Of a DNA stretch of 64,000 nucleotides, positions 24,568 through 33,862 are shown piece after piece. Source of the DNA: Streptomyces sp. SUK 48 (GTDB lineage: Bacteria > Actinomycetota > Actinomycetes > Streptomycetales > Streptomycetaceae); the NCBI RefSeq assembly GCF_009650765.1, contig NZ_CP045740.1, forward strand, positions 1,984,001 through 2,048,000. Reading direction: 5' to 3'. Within the stretch, counting starts at the first letter, position 1. Each line of letters starts with the position of its first letter. The position numbers and the translations under genes are program-made. The notes below the pieces were generated by a model. That model had not been told where the DNA came from, did not search any database, and was given only the letters and a program-made list of their open reading frames with translations.

Positions 24568-26268
24568 ATGAAAGCCGCCGCCGTCCGCTCGGCCGCCGTC
24601 TCCCTGCTGCTGACCGCCCTGGCCACCACCCCGGTGGACGCCACACCGAGCCACCCCGCCACGCCGGGCCTCCGTGCCACGCACAGCCTCCCCGGCGTGC
24701 CGAGCCTCCCCGCCGCACCGATCCCCGCCGCGCCGTTCCCCTCCGCGCCGTTCCCCTCCGGCGCCGCCGAACTCCGCGGCACCATCGTCGCCGCCCTGCG
24801 CGCCCGCGCCACCGGCATCCGCTACGGCACCTGCGACCCCGCCGAGGTGCCGGCCGTCCCCCACTCCCCCGCCGGCCTGCGCTGCGGCACCGTCGCCGTG
24901 CCCCTCGACTACGCCCGTCCCGACGGGAAGCAGATCGAACTCACCGTCAGCCGCACCCCCGCCACCGGGAAGGACGGCGGCCGGAAGGTCCCCCGGCAGG
25001 GCGCCCTCGTCTACGACCCCGGCGGCCCCGGCGCCACCGGCATGTACTTCGCGCTGGCCGGCACCCTGCCCGTCTGGAAGCGGATCGCCGCCGCGTACGA
25101 CCTGGTCGGCTACGCCCCGCGCGGGGTCGGCCGGTCCGCCCCGCTGTCCTGCGAGGACCCGAAGCAGTTCGGCAAGGCGCCCACGCTCGCGCCGACGCAC
25201 CCCTCCGCGTCGTACAAACGCGAGCGGGTGGCCCAGGCGAAGGCGTACGCCCGCGGCTGCGCCCGGCGCTCGGGTCCCGGGCTGCGCTTCTTCGACTCCC
25301 TGAACAACGCCCGGGACCTGGACGTGCTGCGGGCCGCGCTGGGCGAGGACCGGCTGACGTTCATGGGCGCGTCGTACGGCACGTACTACGGCTCGCTGTA
25401 CGCGGCGATGTTCCCCGCCCAGGTGCGCCGGATGGTGCTGGACGCGCCGGTGGACCCGGACCCCGGGCAGATCTGGTACCGCAGCAACCTCGCCCAGTCG
25501 GCCGCGTTCGAGAAGCGCTGGGCGGACGTGCGGGACTGGATCGCCCGGCACGACGACGTCTACCGGCTCGGCGACACGCCCCGGAAGGTGCAGGGGAGTT
25601 ACGACATGGCCGCCGCGCGGCTCGCCCGGACACCGGCGGGCGGGAAGGTCGGGCCGGGCCAGTTGCAGAACGCGTTCCTGACGGCCGGGTACTACGACGC
25701 CTACTGGCCGGGCCGGGCCGCCGCCCTCTCCGCCTATCTGCGCGGCGACCCGAAGCCGCTGATCGCGCTGGCCGCACCGGATGCCGGGTCGGCCGCGGCC
25801 GCGGAGAACGGCAGCGCCGTGTACACGGCCGTCGAGTGCAACGACGCGCCGTGGCCCACACGTTGGGCGGTGTGGGACCGGGACAACACCCTACTGGCCC
25901 GCGTCGCGCCCTTCGAGACCTGGGACAACGCGTGGATGAACCTGCCCTGCGCGTACTGGCCGGCGCCCCGGCAGCGGCCCCTGGACGTGCGCACCGCGCC
26001 CGGCGCGCTGCCCCCGGTGCTGCTCCTGGCGGCCGAACGGGACGCGGCCGCGCCGTACGCGGGGGCCCTGGAGATGAACCGGCGGCTGGCCGGCTCCCTG
26101 CTGGTGACCGAGCGGGACGCGGGCACGCACGGCATCGGCGGCGGCCCCAACCACTGCGTCAACGGCTATATGGAGGACTACCTGCTGACGGGCCGCCTCC
26201 CGGCGCGGAACGCGTCCTGCGCGCCCCGCGCCGAACCCGTCCCCGGCGGGGGACGGAAGGCGGGCTGA
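24568..26268 (+). CDS. Secreted alpha/beta hydrolase, peptidase S33 tripeptidyl aminopeptidase type
   Basis: A 566-aa exported enzyme. A signal peptide (residues 1-27) is followed by a Pro/Ala-rich stretch with SLPGVPSLPAAP-type repeats to about residue 70. The hydrolase domain has DPGGPGATG (oxyanion region), FMGASYGTYYG with the catalytic serine, and a C-terminal TAP-like domain with VLLLAAERDAAAPY and a final histidine region HGIGGGPNHCVNGY. Similar to Streptomyces Tap/SlpD/SlpE mycelial peptidases that release N-terminal tripeptides or single residues. AAGGGG precedes the ATG. Monocistronic, convergent with hemQ. Confidence 0.9.
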   Translation: MKAAAVRSAAVSLLLTALATTPVDATPSHPATPGLRATHSLPGVPSLPAAPIPAAPFPSAPFPSGAAELRGTIVAALRARATGIRYGTCDPAEVPAVPHSPAGLRCGTVAVPLDYARPDGKQIELTVSRTPATGKDGGRKVPRQGALVYDPGGPGATGMYFALAGTLPVWKRIAAAYDLVGYAPRGVGRSAPLSCEDPKQFGKAPTLAPTHPSASYKRERVAQAKAYARGCARRSGPGLRFFDSLNNARDLDVLRAALGEDRLTFMGASYGTYYGSLYAAMFPAQVRRMVLDAPVDPDPGQIWYRSNLAQSAAFEKRWADVRDWIARHDDVYRLGDTPRKVQGSYDMAAARLARTPAGGKVGPGQLQNAFLTAGYYDAYWPGRAAALSAYLRGDPKPLIALAAPDAGSAAAAENGSAVYTAVECNDAPWPTRWAVWDRDNTLLARVAPFETWDNAWMNLPCAYWPAPRQRPLDVRTAPGALPPVLLLAAERDAAAPYAGALEMNRRLAGSLLVTERDAGTHGIGGGPNHCVNGYMEDYLLTGRLPARNASCAPRAEPVPGGGRKAG

Positions 26269-26271
26269 GCC

Positions 26272-27003
26272 TTACGCCAGCCCCGCCACCAGGTCCGCCA
26301 CGTCCTTGCGGCGGCCCGTGTAGAACGGGACCTCCTCGCGGACGTGCATCCGGGCCTCGGAGCCGCGCAGGTGGCGCATGAGGTCGACGATGCGGGACAG
26401 GTCGTTCGCCTCGAAGGCGAGAATCCACTCGTAGTCGCCCAGCGAGAACGAGGCGACCGTGTTGGCGCGCACGTCCGGGTAGCCGCGGGCCATCTTGCCG
26501 TGGTCGGCGAGCATGCGGCGGCGGTCCTCGTCGGGCAGCAGGTACCAGTCGTACGAGCGCACGAAGGGGTAGACGCTCACATAGTCGCGGGGCGTCTCGT
26601 CGGCGAGGAACGCCGGGATGTGCGAGCGGTTGAACTCGGCCGGGCGGTGCAGCGCCATGTTGGACCACACCGGCTCCAGCGCGCGGCCCAGCCTGGTGCG
26701 GCGGAAGAGGCTGTACGCCTCCTGGAGCTGGTCGCTGGTCTCCGCGTGCCACCAGATCATCACATCGGCGTCGGCCCGCATGCCGGAGAGGTCGTACGTG
26801 CCGCGGATCGTCACGTCCTTGGCGGCAAGCTGGTCGAACAGCTCCTGGACCTCGTCGGCGTAGCCCGCGCGGTCGGCCGGCAGCACGTCCTTCAGCTTGA
26901 AGACCGACCACAGGGTGTAGCGGATGACATCGTTCAGGTCCTTGGCCAGCTTGCCCTTGTTGGGGATGCGGCCGGACTCGGTGATGGGGGCGTCGTCACT
27001 CAT
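26272..27003 (-). CDS. hemQ: Coproheme decarboxylase HemQ (chlorite dismutase family)
   Basis: A 243-aa enzyme that oxidatively decarboxylates iron-coproporphyrin to haem b, the last step of the coproporphyrin-dependent route used by actinobacteria. Family marks are YTLWSVFK near the N-terminus, the [16 protein letters not shown] strand-helix unit, the [16 protein letters not shown] catalytic tyrosine region, and [18 protein letters not shown], where the axial histidine is expected. It starts 5 nt after the hemG stop, so the two are one operon. Confidence 0.94.
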   Translation of the reverse strand: MSDDAPITESGRIPNKGKLAKDLNDVIRYTLWSVFKLKDVLPADRAGYADEVQELFDQLAAKDVTIRGTYDLSGMRADADVMIWWHAETSDQLQEAYSLFRRTRLGRALEPVWSNMALHRPAEFNRSHIPAFLADETPRDYVSVYPFVRSYDWYLLPDEDRRRMLADHGKMARGYPDVRANTVASFSLGDYEWILAFEANDLSRIVDLMRHLRGSEARMHVREEVPFYTGRRKDVADLVAGLA

Positions 27004-27008
27004 GGTTC

Positions 27009-28463
27009 CTATTCTCCTGCTCCGCCGTGGCGGCTCTGCACCGGGTGGGCCGTGAGTTCCTCGGCCCCGCGCGGATCACCGGACAGCTGGTCGACGGCCG
27101 CGTTCGCGCTCGCGACACAGGCGGGGATGCCCACCCCGTCGTACGGCGCGCCGCAGACCGCGAGGCCCGGCAGCTTGGCGATGTGCTCGCGGACGCGGGC
27201 CACGCGCGCGTGGTGCCCTACCGGGTACTGGGGCAGCCCGTCGGTCCAGCGGGTGACCCGGGTCGCGACGGGCGCGGCGTCGATGCCGGCGGCCTCGCGG
27301 AGGTCGTGCCGGGACACCTCCACCAGGTCGGCGTCGTCCCGGCCGAGGACCGCCGTCTCGCCGTACCGCCCGACCGAGGTGCGCAGCACGACCGTGTCCG
27401 GGTCCTGTTCGGCGATCCAGCCCCACTTCTGGGAGGCGAACGTGGCGGCCTTGATGGTGCGTCCGTCGACCGGCGGCACCAGGAAGCCGCTGCCCTCGGG
27501 CAGGGACAGATCGGCGCGCCGGTAGGCGAGGGTGATCAGGGCCATCGAGGCGTACTCGACGGCGGCCAGCTCGGCGGCGGCCGCCGGGGACTCGGGGCGC
27601 AGCAGCCGGGCCGCGGCCGGGGCGGGTACGGCGACCACCACGGCGTCGGCGTGCAGCGGCTCTCCGGCCGCGGTGATCCGCCAGCCGCCCGCGGGGTCCC
27701 GGCGCAGTGCGGTGACGGGCGCCCCGGTGCGGATCTCGCCGCCGCGCGCGCGGACGGAGTCGGCGACCGCGAGCGGCAGGGTGCCCACACCGCCCTCGAT
27801 GCCCGTGAACACGGGCCCGGTCTGCTGGGCGGCCGCGGCCTTGGCCTGGATCTCGCGGACGCCCTCGGTCAGCGAGGCGTGCGCGCGGGCGGCCTGGAAG
27901 AGCTGGGGGACGGCGGAGCGCATCGAGATGCGGTACGCGTCGCCCGCGTACACCCCGCCGAGCAGGGGTTCGACCAGGCGGTCCACGACCTCGCGACCGA
28001 GGCGCGCCGCCACGTACTCCCCCACCGCCACGTCGTCGCCGACCTCGGTGCGGGGCAGGACCGCGTCCTGTCCGATGCGGGCGAGGCCGTCCTCGGACAG
28101 GACACCGGCGAGGGCGGCGGCGGTGCCGGGCACACCCATCACATGGCCCTTGGGCATGGGGCGCAGCGCGCCCCGGGTCCAGAGGGCGGCGCTCGCGATC
28201 GCCGGGGGCTGGAGCCGCTCGGCGAGCCCGACCTCGCGGGCGAGGGCCACGGCCTCGGGGCGACGGGCCAGCATCGACTCGGCGCCGAGGTCGACCCGGA
28301 CGCCCGCGATCTCGCCGGGCAGCAGCTTGCCGCCGACCCGGTCGGCCGCCTCCAGCACCGTCACCCGGGCGCCGCGCTCCAGCAGCCGGTGGGCGGCGGC
28401 CAGACCGGCGATGCCGGCTCCGACGACGACGGCGTGACCCGGACTCGTACCCGTTGCGCTCAT
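27009..28463 (-). CDS. hemG: Coproporphyrinogen/protoporphyrinogen oxidase
   Basis: A 484-aa FAD flavoenzyme of the HemY/CgoX type that oxidises coproporphyrinogen III (actinobacteria) with O2. Visible: FAD fold [20 protein letters not shown] near the N-terminus, [21 protein letters not shown], and the C-terminal FAD motif [23 protein letters not shown] at 28463 is preferred over an in-frame GTG three codons upstream because GAGAG lies 8 nt before it. Operon with hemQ, and divergent from the CoA-disulfide-reductase-like gene. The symbol hemY/cgoX is also used. Confidence 0.93.
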   Translation of the reverse strand: MSATGTSPGHAVVVGAGIAGLAAAHRLLERGARVTVLEAADRVGGKLLPGEIAGVRVDLGAESMLARRPEAVALAREVGLAERLQPPAIASAALWTRGALRPMPKGHVMGVPGTAAALAGVLSEDGLARIGQDAVLPRTEVGDDVAVGEYVAARLGREVVDRLVEPLLGGVYAGDAYRISMRSAVPQLFQAARAHASLTEGVREIQAKAAAAQQTGPVFTGIEGGVGTLPLAVADSVRARGGEIRTGAPVTALRRDPAGGWRITAAGEPLHADAVVVAVPAPAAARLLRPESPAAAAELAAVEYASMALITLAYRRADLSLPEGSGFLVPPVDGRTIKAATFASQKWGWIAEQDPDTVVLRTSVGRYGETAVLGRDDADLVEVSRHDLREAAGIDAAPVATRVTRWTDGLPQYPVGHHARVARVREHIAKLPGLAVCGAPYDGVGIPACVASANAAVDQLSGDPRGAEELTAHPVQSRHGGAGE

Positions 28464-28551
28464 GGTCCCCACTCTCTCAGACCCCGCCGACAGCGCCGAT
28501 GGGGCCGTAGGTCCCCGCCGCGCTGTCGCCCGGACCCTCTAGCGTGTCCCC

Positions 28552-29937
28552 ATGAGCATGCATCAGGGGCGGGAGCGGCTGGTCGTCGTCGGCGGGGACG
28601 CCGCGGGCATGTCGGCGGCGTCGCAGGCGCGGCGGCAGCGGGGGCCCGGGGAACTGGAGATCGTGGCGTTCGAGCGCGGCCACTTCACCTCGTACTCGGC
28701 GTGCGGCATCCCCTACTGGGTGGGCGGGTCCGTCCCCGGGCGGGACGAGCTGATCGCCCGCACCCCCGAGGAGCACCGCGCCCGGGGCATCGACCTGCGG
28801 CTGCGCACCGAGGTCACGGAGATCGACGTGCCGGGGCGGCGGGTGCGCGCGCGGGACGTGGATTCCGGCGCCACGTCCTGGACGTCGTACGACAAACTGG
28901 TGATCGCCACGGGTGCCCGTCCGGTCCGCCCGGAGCTGCCGGGCGTGGACGCCCCCGGAGTGCACGGCGTGCAGACCCTGGACGACGGGCAGGCCCTGCT
29001 CGACTCGCTGGCCCGGGCGAAGGGGCGGCGCGCGGTGGTCGTGGGCGCCGGGTACATCGGCGTGGAGATGGCCGAGGCGCTGATCGACCGGGGCTTCGAG
29101 GTGACGGTCGTCAACCGCGGCGAGCAGCCCATGTCGACCCTCGATCCGGACATGGGCCGCCTGGTGCACCGCGCCATGGAGGGCCTCGGCATCACCATGG
29201 TGAACGGCACCGAGGTCACCAAGATCCTCACCGGCGAGGACGGCCGGGTCCGCGCGGTGGCCACCCAGCACGCCGAGTACCCGGCCGACGTGGTGGTCCT
29301 CGGCATCGGCGTCCTCCCCGAGACCGCCCTCGCGCGCGCCGCCGGGCTGCCGCTCGGCGCCCACGGCGGGCTGCTCACCGATCTGGCCATGCGGGTGCGC
29401 GGCCACGAGAACATCTGGGCGGGCGGCGACTGCGTGGAGGTCCTGAACCTGGTCTCGGGGCGGGAGCAGTACGTCCCGCTGGGCACCCACGCCAACAAGC
29501 ACGGCCAGGTCATCGGCACCAACGCGGGCGGCGGCTACGCGACCTTCCCCGGCGTGGTCGGCACGGCGGTCAGCAAGGTCTGCGACCTGGAGATCGCCCG
29601 CACCGGCCTGCGCGAGAAGGACGCGCACCGGGTGGGCCTGGAGTTCGAGGCGGTCACCATCGAGTCGACCAGCCGGGCGGGCTACTACCCGGACGCCTCC
29701 CCGATGACCGTCAAGATGCTCGCCGAGCGCCGCACCGGGCGGCTGCTGGGCGTGCAGATCGTGGGTCGGGAGGGCGCGGCCAAGCGGGTGGACATCGCGG
29801 CGGTGGCGCTGACCGCGCGGCTGACGGTGGAGCAGATGACCGCCCTGGACCTCGGCTACGCGCCGCCCTTCTCGCCGGTGTGGGACCCGGTCCTGGTGGC
29901 CGCGCGCAAGGCGGCGCGGCGGGTGCGCGGGAGCTGA
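28552..29937 (+). CDS. FAD-dependent pyridine nucleotide-disulfide oxidoreductase, CoA-disulfide reductase / NADH oxidase type
   Basis: A 461-aa flavoprotein. N-terminal FAD motif VVVGGDAAGMSAASQARR, a single redox cysteine in YSACGIPYW (about residue 52) characteristic of CoA-disulfide reductases and NADH oxidases, second dinucleotide motif AVVVGAGYIGVEMAE (about residue 165), and the C-terminal dimerisation domain with DLGYAPPFSPVWDP. Family reaction: NAD(P)H-dependent reduction of CoA disulfides, polysulfides or O2. The exact acceptor is unknown. It is divergent from hemG with an 88-nt gap. Confidence 0.88.
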   Translation: MSMHQGRERLVVVGGDAAGMSAASQARRQRGPGELEIVAFERGHFTSYSACGIPYWVGGSVPGRDELIARTPEEHRARGIDLRLRTEVTEIDVPGRRVRARDVDSGATSWTSYDKLVIATGARPVRPELPGVDAPGVHGVQTLDDGQALLDSLARAKGRRAVVVGAGYIGVEMAEALIDRGFEVTVVNRGEQPMSTLDPDMGRLVHRAMEGLGITMVNGTEVTKILTGEDGRVRAVATQHAEYPADVVVLGIGVLPETALARAAGLPLGAHGGLLTDLAMRVRGHENIWAGGDCVEVLNLVSGREQYVPLGTHANKHGQVIGTNAGGGYATFPGVVGTAVSKVCDLEIARTGLREKDAHRVGLEFEAVTIESTSRAGYYPDASPMTVKMLAERRTGRLLGVQIVGREGAAKRVDIAAVALTARLTVEQMTALDLGYAPPFSPVWDPVLVAARKAARRVRGS

Positions 29938-30002
29938 CCGGGGCGCGGCCGTCCGCCGGCTCCGCCCGGTTGCCCGGCGGGGCAGCCGGGCACTACTCCC
30001 TC

Positions 30003-30830
30003 GTGGTCATTCCCGTCCATGACATCAACCCGGTGCGCCGCACCCCCTGGGTGACGTACGCGCTGATCGCGGCGAACGTCCTGGTGTTCCTGGCGACGCC
30101 CGGCATGCCCGGCTCGCTGGCCGGCGGCGAGAACCTGGCGCAGCTGTGCCATCTGGAGTCCTTCATGGACCGCTTCGCGGCGGTCCCGAGAGAGCTGGTC
30201 CACGGGCAGGTGCCGCGGCTGGTGCCGACCGGTCAGGTGGGCGTCGGCCCGCACGGCCCCGGCTGCGTGGTGGCCCCGCGCGGCTTCCACAAGTCGCCGC
30301 CGCTGTCGGTGTTCACGGCGATGTTCGTGCACGGCAGCTGGCTGCACCTGCTGGGCAACATGCTGTTCCTGCTGATCTTCGGCAACAACGTCGAGGACCG
30401 GCTGGGCCACCTCCGCTACCTCGTCTTCTACGTGGTCTGCGGCTATGCGGCCGGATACGGCTTCGCGCTGCTGAACGCCGGTTCGGGCGACCCGCTGATC
30501 GGCGCGTCGGGCGCGATCGCCGGGGTGCTCGGCGGCTACCTCGTGCTGTGGCCGCGGGCGCGGGTCTGGGTGCTGGTGCCGTTCCTGGTGTTCCTGCCGC
30601 TGCGGCTGCCGGCCTGGCTGGTGCTGGGCTTCTGGTTCGTGCTCCAGGCCGTGTACTCGTCCGGGCAGGGGGTGGCCGACGCGGGGACGGTGGCGTACGC
30701 CGCCCATGTGATCGGCTTCCTGGTGGGCCTGCTCATCGCCCTGCCGCTGCGGCCGGGCACCCCGCCCCCGCCGGAGCCGCCCGGCCTGCTGTTCGGCAGG
30801 CGCGCGCGGCCCTCCTACCCGACCTGGTGA
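30003..30830 (+). CDS. Rhomboid family intramembrane serine protease
   Basis: A 275-aa membrane protein with about six helices. Catalytic serine in IGASGAIAGVLGG (about residue 168) and histidine in AAHVIGFLVGLL (about residue 240), plus the HGSWLHLLGNMLFLLIFG helix with the oxyanion-site His/Asn. A 60-residue loop with two cysteines (CHLESF and GCVVAP) follows helix 1, as in the actinobacterial group. The GTG start gives MVIPVHDINPVRRTPWV, the usual N-terminus. It lies 65 nt after the flavoprotein gene. Substrates unknown. Confidence 0.9.
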   Translation: MVIPVHDINPVRRTPWVTYALIAANVLVFLATPGMPGSLAGGENLAQLCHLESFMDRFAAVPRELVHGQVPRLVPTGQVGVGPHGPGCVVAPRGFHKSPPLSVFTAMFVHGSWLHLLGNMLFLLIFGNNVEDRLGHLRYLVFYVVCGYAAGYGFALLNAGSGDPLIGASGAIAGVLGGYLVLWPRARVWVLVPFLVFLPLRLPAWLVLGFWFVLQAVYSSGQGVADAGTVAYAAHVIGFLVGLLIALPLRPGTPPPPEPPGLLFGRRARPSYPTW

Positions 30831-30833
30831 GGG

Positions 30834-31901
30834 TCAGCGCGCGGTCGCGCCGTGGACGTACTCCACGAGGCGGGTCAGCGCGTCCGGGTCGGTCTTGGGC
30901 ATCACGCCGTGGCCCAGGTTGAAGATGTGGCCCTCCAGGCCCGCGGCCGCGTCCAGCACCTCCTGGGCCTTGGCCTCGACGACGTCCTTGCCCGCGAACA
31001 GCACGGTCGGGTCCAGGTTGCCCTGGAGCGCCTTGCCGGGGCCGACGCGGCGGACGGCCTCGTCCAGCGGGACGCGCCAGTCGACGCCGACGACGTCCGC
31101 GCCGGCCTCGCCCATCGGGCCCAGCAGCTCGCCGGTGCCCACGCCGAAGTGGAGGCGCGGCACGCCGTACTCCGCGACCGCGTCGAAGACCTTGGCCGAG
31201 GCGGGCAGCACCGAGCGCCGGTAGTCGGCGGGGGCGAGCGCGCCGGCCCAGGAGTCGAACAGCTGCACGGCGGAGGCGCCGGCCTCGATCTGGACCTTCA
31301 GGAAGGCGGCCGTGATGGCGGCGAGGCGGTCCAGCAGGTCGGCCCACAGCTCGGGGTCGCCGTACATCATCGCCTTGGCGTTCTCGTACGTGCGCGAGGG
31401 GCCGCCCTCGACCAGGTAGCTGGCCAGCGTGAAGGGGGCGCCCGCGAAGCCGATCAGCGGGGTGGGGCCCAGCTCGCGGGTGAGCATCCCGATGGCCTCG
31501 GTGACGTAGGAGACGTCCTCGGGAGTCAGGTCGCGCAGCCGGGCCAGGTCGGCGCGGGTGCGGACGGGCTGCTCGACGACCGGGCCGACGCCGGGCTTGA
31601 TGTCCAGGTCGAGGCCGATGGCCTTGAGCGGGACGACGATGTCGCTGTAGTAGATCGCCGCGTCCACGTGGTGCCGCCGCACCGGCTGGAGGGTGATCTC
31701 GGTGACCAGCTCGGGCCGCGTGCAGGACTCCAGCATCGGGATGCCCTCGCGCACCTTGAGGTACTCGGGCAGCGAGCGGCCGGCCTGGCGCATGAACCAC
31801 ACGGGGGTGTGGGGCACGGGCTCGCGCCGGCACGCCTTGAGGAAGGCGCTGTCGTACGTCGCGGTCGGCTGCTTGCCCCGAGGGGCGTCGTTGGCGGTCA
31901 C
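30834..31901 (-). CDS. hemE: Uroporphyrinogen decarboxylase
   Basis: A 355-aa cytoplasmic enzyme removing four acetate carboxyls from uroporphyrinogen III to make coproporphyrinogen III. The signature [20 protein letters not shown] is present near residue 32, together with [15 protein letters not shown], the active-site region [18 protein letters not shown], and the C-terminal [23 protein letters not shown]. The GTG giving [11 protein letters not shown] is chosen by similarity to known N-termini; an ATG at 31958 would add 19 atypical residues. No strong ribosome site is visible. Divergent from the DUF3000 gene. Confidence 0.94.
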   Translation of the reverse strand: MTANDAPRGKQPTATYDSAFLKACRREPVPHTPVWFMRQAGRSLPEYLKVREGIPMLESCTRPELVTEITLQPVRRHHVDAAIYYSDIVVPLKAIGLDLDIKPGVGPVVEQPVRTRADLARLRDLTPEDVSYVTEAIGMLTRELGPTPLIGFAGAPFTLASYLVEGGPSRTYENAKAMMYGDPELWADLLDRLAAITAAFLKVQIEAGASAVQLFDSWAGALAPADYRRSVLPASAKVFDAVAEYGVPRLHFGVGTGELLGPMGEAGADVVGVDWRVPLDEAVRRVGPGKALQGNLDPTVLFAGKDVVEAKAQEVLDAAAGLEGHIFNLGHGVMPKTDPDALTRLVEYVHGATAR

Positions 31902-32011
31902 GGGAAAAGTCTCGCATGCGGTGTGGACGCCCCGTGCACAGGCGGCGAGGAAGCGCACGTCGCGGGGTGTCTTGCCTGCGCAGAGGCCCGATTCCCCTTA
32001 CTCTTCCCCGC

Positions 32012-32689
32012 ATGGCTGCGGCTCACGGACACAGGTCGGAAGGCGCTGACGGATTGGGCGACGTGAAGGACACCGAGGAGGCGGACCGGCACCCTGGTGC
32101 CGCGGGTCCGCCGGCGTTCCGGGCCGCGGTCGACGCCCTGCGCGGCTGCCGGCTGCGGCCGCAGATCGAGGTGGAGCCGACCCCCGCGCCGCAGCGGCTC
32201 GCGCCGTACGCGTACGCGCTGGAGGCGGTGGTGGTCGACGGCGAGCAGGAGCTGGCCGACGGGCGCCTGGTGCTGCTGCACGACCCGGCCGGGCACGACG
32301 CCTGGCGGGGCACGTTCCGGCTGGTGACGCTGGTGCGGGCGGAGCTGGAGCCGGAGATGGCGGCCGATCCGCTGCTGCCGGAGGTGTGCTGGTCCTGGCT
32401 GACCGGGGCGCTCGGGGCGCGCGGCCTCGGCTACGGCGAGCCGAGCGGCACCGTCACGCGCGCGAGTTCGCACTACTTCGGCGGTCTCGCCGACCGGCCG
32501 GCCGCCTCGCAGATCGAGATCCGGGCCTCCTGGACGCCGCGCGAGGGCCGGGGCGGGGTGCCGGACACGGCCGCGCACCTGACCTCCTGGTGTGATCTGC
32601 TGGCCCAGGTCGGGGGGCTGCCGCCGGCCGGTCCGGGCGACACCTCGGTGGTGACGCTGCCGCAGCGCAGGGGGCCGCAGTCCCGGTGA
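32012..32689 (+). CDS. DUF3000 family protein
   Basis: A 225-aa soluble actinobacterial protein. The core runs from FRAAVDALRGCRLRPQIEVEPTPAPQRLAPYAYALE to WCDLLAQVGGLPP, with PEVCWSWLTGAL and the TRASSHYFGG segment typical of DUF3000. No catalytic residues are evident. Its position opposite hemE is, from memory, conserved in Streptomyces. Function unknown. Confidence 0.82.
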   Translation: MAAAHGHRSEGADGLGDVKDTEEADRHPGAAGPPAFRAAVDALRGCRLRPQIEVEPTPAPQRLAPYAYALEAVVVDGEQELADGRLVLLHDPAGHDAWRGTFRLVTLVRAELEPEMAADPLLPEVCWSWLTGALGARGLGYGEPSGTVTRASSHYFGGLADRPAASQIEIRASWTPREGRGGVPDTAAHLTSWCDLLAQVGGLPPAGPGDTSVVTLPQRRGPQSR

Positions 32690-32971
32690 CGTGACGGCGC
32701 GTCACGACCGCCGTCCTCCTCCGGGGCGCCTTATTGACCATCTCTTTGTCGATACGGCCACATTGTGACTTCGAATCGCATCCGCTCGGACCGATTCGAT
32801 CTTCGGGTGATCGAGCGTGTGTCCGAATTGCACGGATTGTTACTCACTAGATCGTGATCACTCTCTAAAGGCGGACACGTTTGCTGCCGAAGACGACTGT
32901 GACCTTGAAAGCACGGTTCGTCCCGGCTTCTTCCCCACAAGCCGGCCCCGTCCCCCCACCCAGGAGGCCTG
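32690..32971 (+). promoter_or_regulatory. Low-GC leader/promoter region of the LuxR-type regulator gene
   Basis: A 282-nt gap, clearly poorer in GC than its surroundings. It holds inverted elements CGAATCG...CGATTCG around 32770-32795, a TTGACC at about 32735, and the perfect 8-bp palindrome GTGATCAC at 32854-32861. The downstream gene has an ideal AGGAGG site. No convincing paired -35/-10 boxes were identified, but the composition suggests several protein-binding sites. Confidence 0.5.
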
Positions 32972-33631
32972 GTGTCCGTTCTCCTCGAGCAACCCGCAAG
33001 CCTGGTCGCCTACCGCCCGAACAAGCCGACCGCCATGGTGGTCGTGGCCGACCCGCGCGTGCGTTCCACCGTCACCCGCCATCTGTGGGCGCTCGGTGTG
33101 CGCGATGTGATCGAGGCTTCGTCCATCGCGGAGGCTCGTCCCCGCATCGGCAACCCCCGCGACATCTGTGTCGCCGACGTCCACCTGCCCGACGGCTCCG
33201 GCCTGACCCTGCTCTCCGAGACCCGCGCCGCGGGCTGGCCCAACGGGCTCGCCCTCTCCGCCGCCGACGACATCGGCGCGGTGCGCAACGCCCTGGCCGG
33301 CGGGGTCAAGGGCTACGTGGTCACCGGCACCCGCACCAACATCGGGCTCCCCACCCGGCCCGGCGCCACCCCCCTCGGCGGCGCCGCCCGCATGCACCGC
33401 CGCCCCCCGGGTGCCCCGAGCCACCCGGGCGGCTACCGCGAACTGTCCGGACGCGAGGTCGAGGTGCTGCGCCTGGTCGCGGAGGGCCAGTCGAACAAGG
33501 CCATCGGCGTGTCCATGGGCCTGTCCGCCCTCACCGTGAAGAGCCACCTCGCCCGCATCGCCCGCAAGCTGGGCACCGGCGACCGGGCCGGCATGGTCGC
33601 CGTCGCCCTGCGCACCGGAATCATCCACTGA
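32972..33631 (+). CDS. Orphan LuxR/NarL-type response regulator
   Basis: A 219-aa regulator. The receiver domain (about residues 20-125) has the phosphoacceptor-like Asp69 in VADVHLPDGSG and Lys113 in GVKGYVV, but the usual paired acidic residues after the first strand are reduced to VVVADPRV. The output domain has LSGREVEVLRLVAEGQSNKAIGVSMGLSALTVKSHL, a complete LuxR helix-turn-helix. No sensor kinase is adjacent. The GTG start follows AGGAGG at 5 nt. It faces the same way as RNase D but a strong palindrome lies between them. Confidence 0.9.
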   Translation: MSVLLEQPASLVAYRPNKPTAMVVVADPRVRSTVTRHLWALGVRDVIEASSIAEARPRIGNPRDICVADVHLPDGSGLTLLSETRAAGWPNGLALSAADDIGAVRNALAGGVKGYVVTGTRTNIGLPTRPGATPLGGAARMHRRPPGAPSHPGGYRELSGREVEVLRLVAEGQSNKAIGVSMGLSALTVKSHLARIARKLGTGDRAGMVAVALRTGIIH

Positions 33632-33800
33632 CCCTTCCCCCACACCCCTCCCCTGATCTCCCCTTTCCCCACCCCTCCCGGCCCTTCTTCCCGCTCCGCC
33701 CCCTTCCCCCCGCACCCTTTCCCACCGACCCCTTCGGGAATGCGGCCGATTCACTCCCCTGAACCGGCGATTTCACCGGGCTGACTGGTTTACGACCCCT

Positions 33801-33838
33801 CGGCGCCCGTCGACGGAACGTTCCGGCGACGGGCGCTG
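33801..33838 (+). terminator. Large near-perfect palindrome between the regulator and RNase D genes
   Basis: The arms GCGCCCGTCG (33803-33812) and CGACGGGCGC (33827-33836) are perfect, and the centre CGGAACGTTCCG (33814-33825) is itself a perfect palindrome, giving about 18 paired bases with one mismatch and one outer wobble. It ends 24 nt before the RNase D start, so besides acting as a terminator it could control RNase D translation or be a protein-binding site. Confidence 0.6.
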
Positions 33839-33862
33839 TCCACGCATGGATACCCTTGACAG

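Noticed and set aside
27027..30830. A single 1267-codon plus-strand frame
   Set aside because: Only its last 275 codons (rhomboid) are real; the rest is antisense to hemG or out of frame with the flavoprotein gene.
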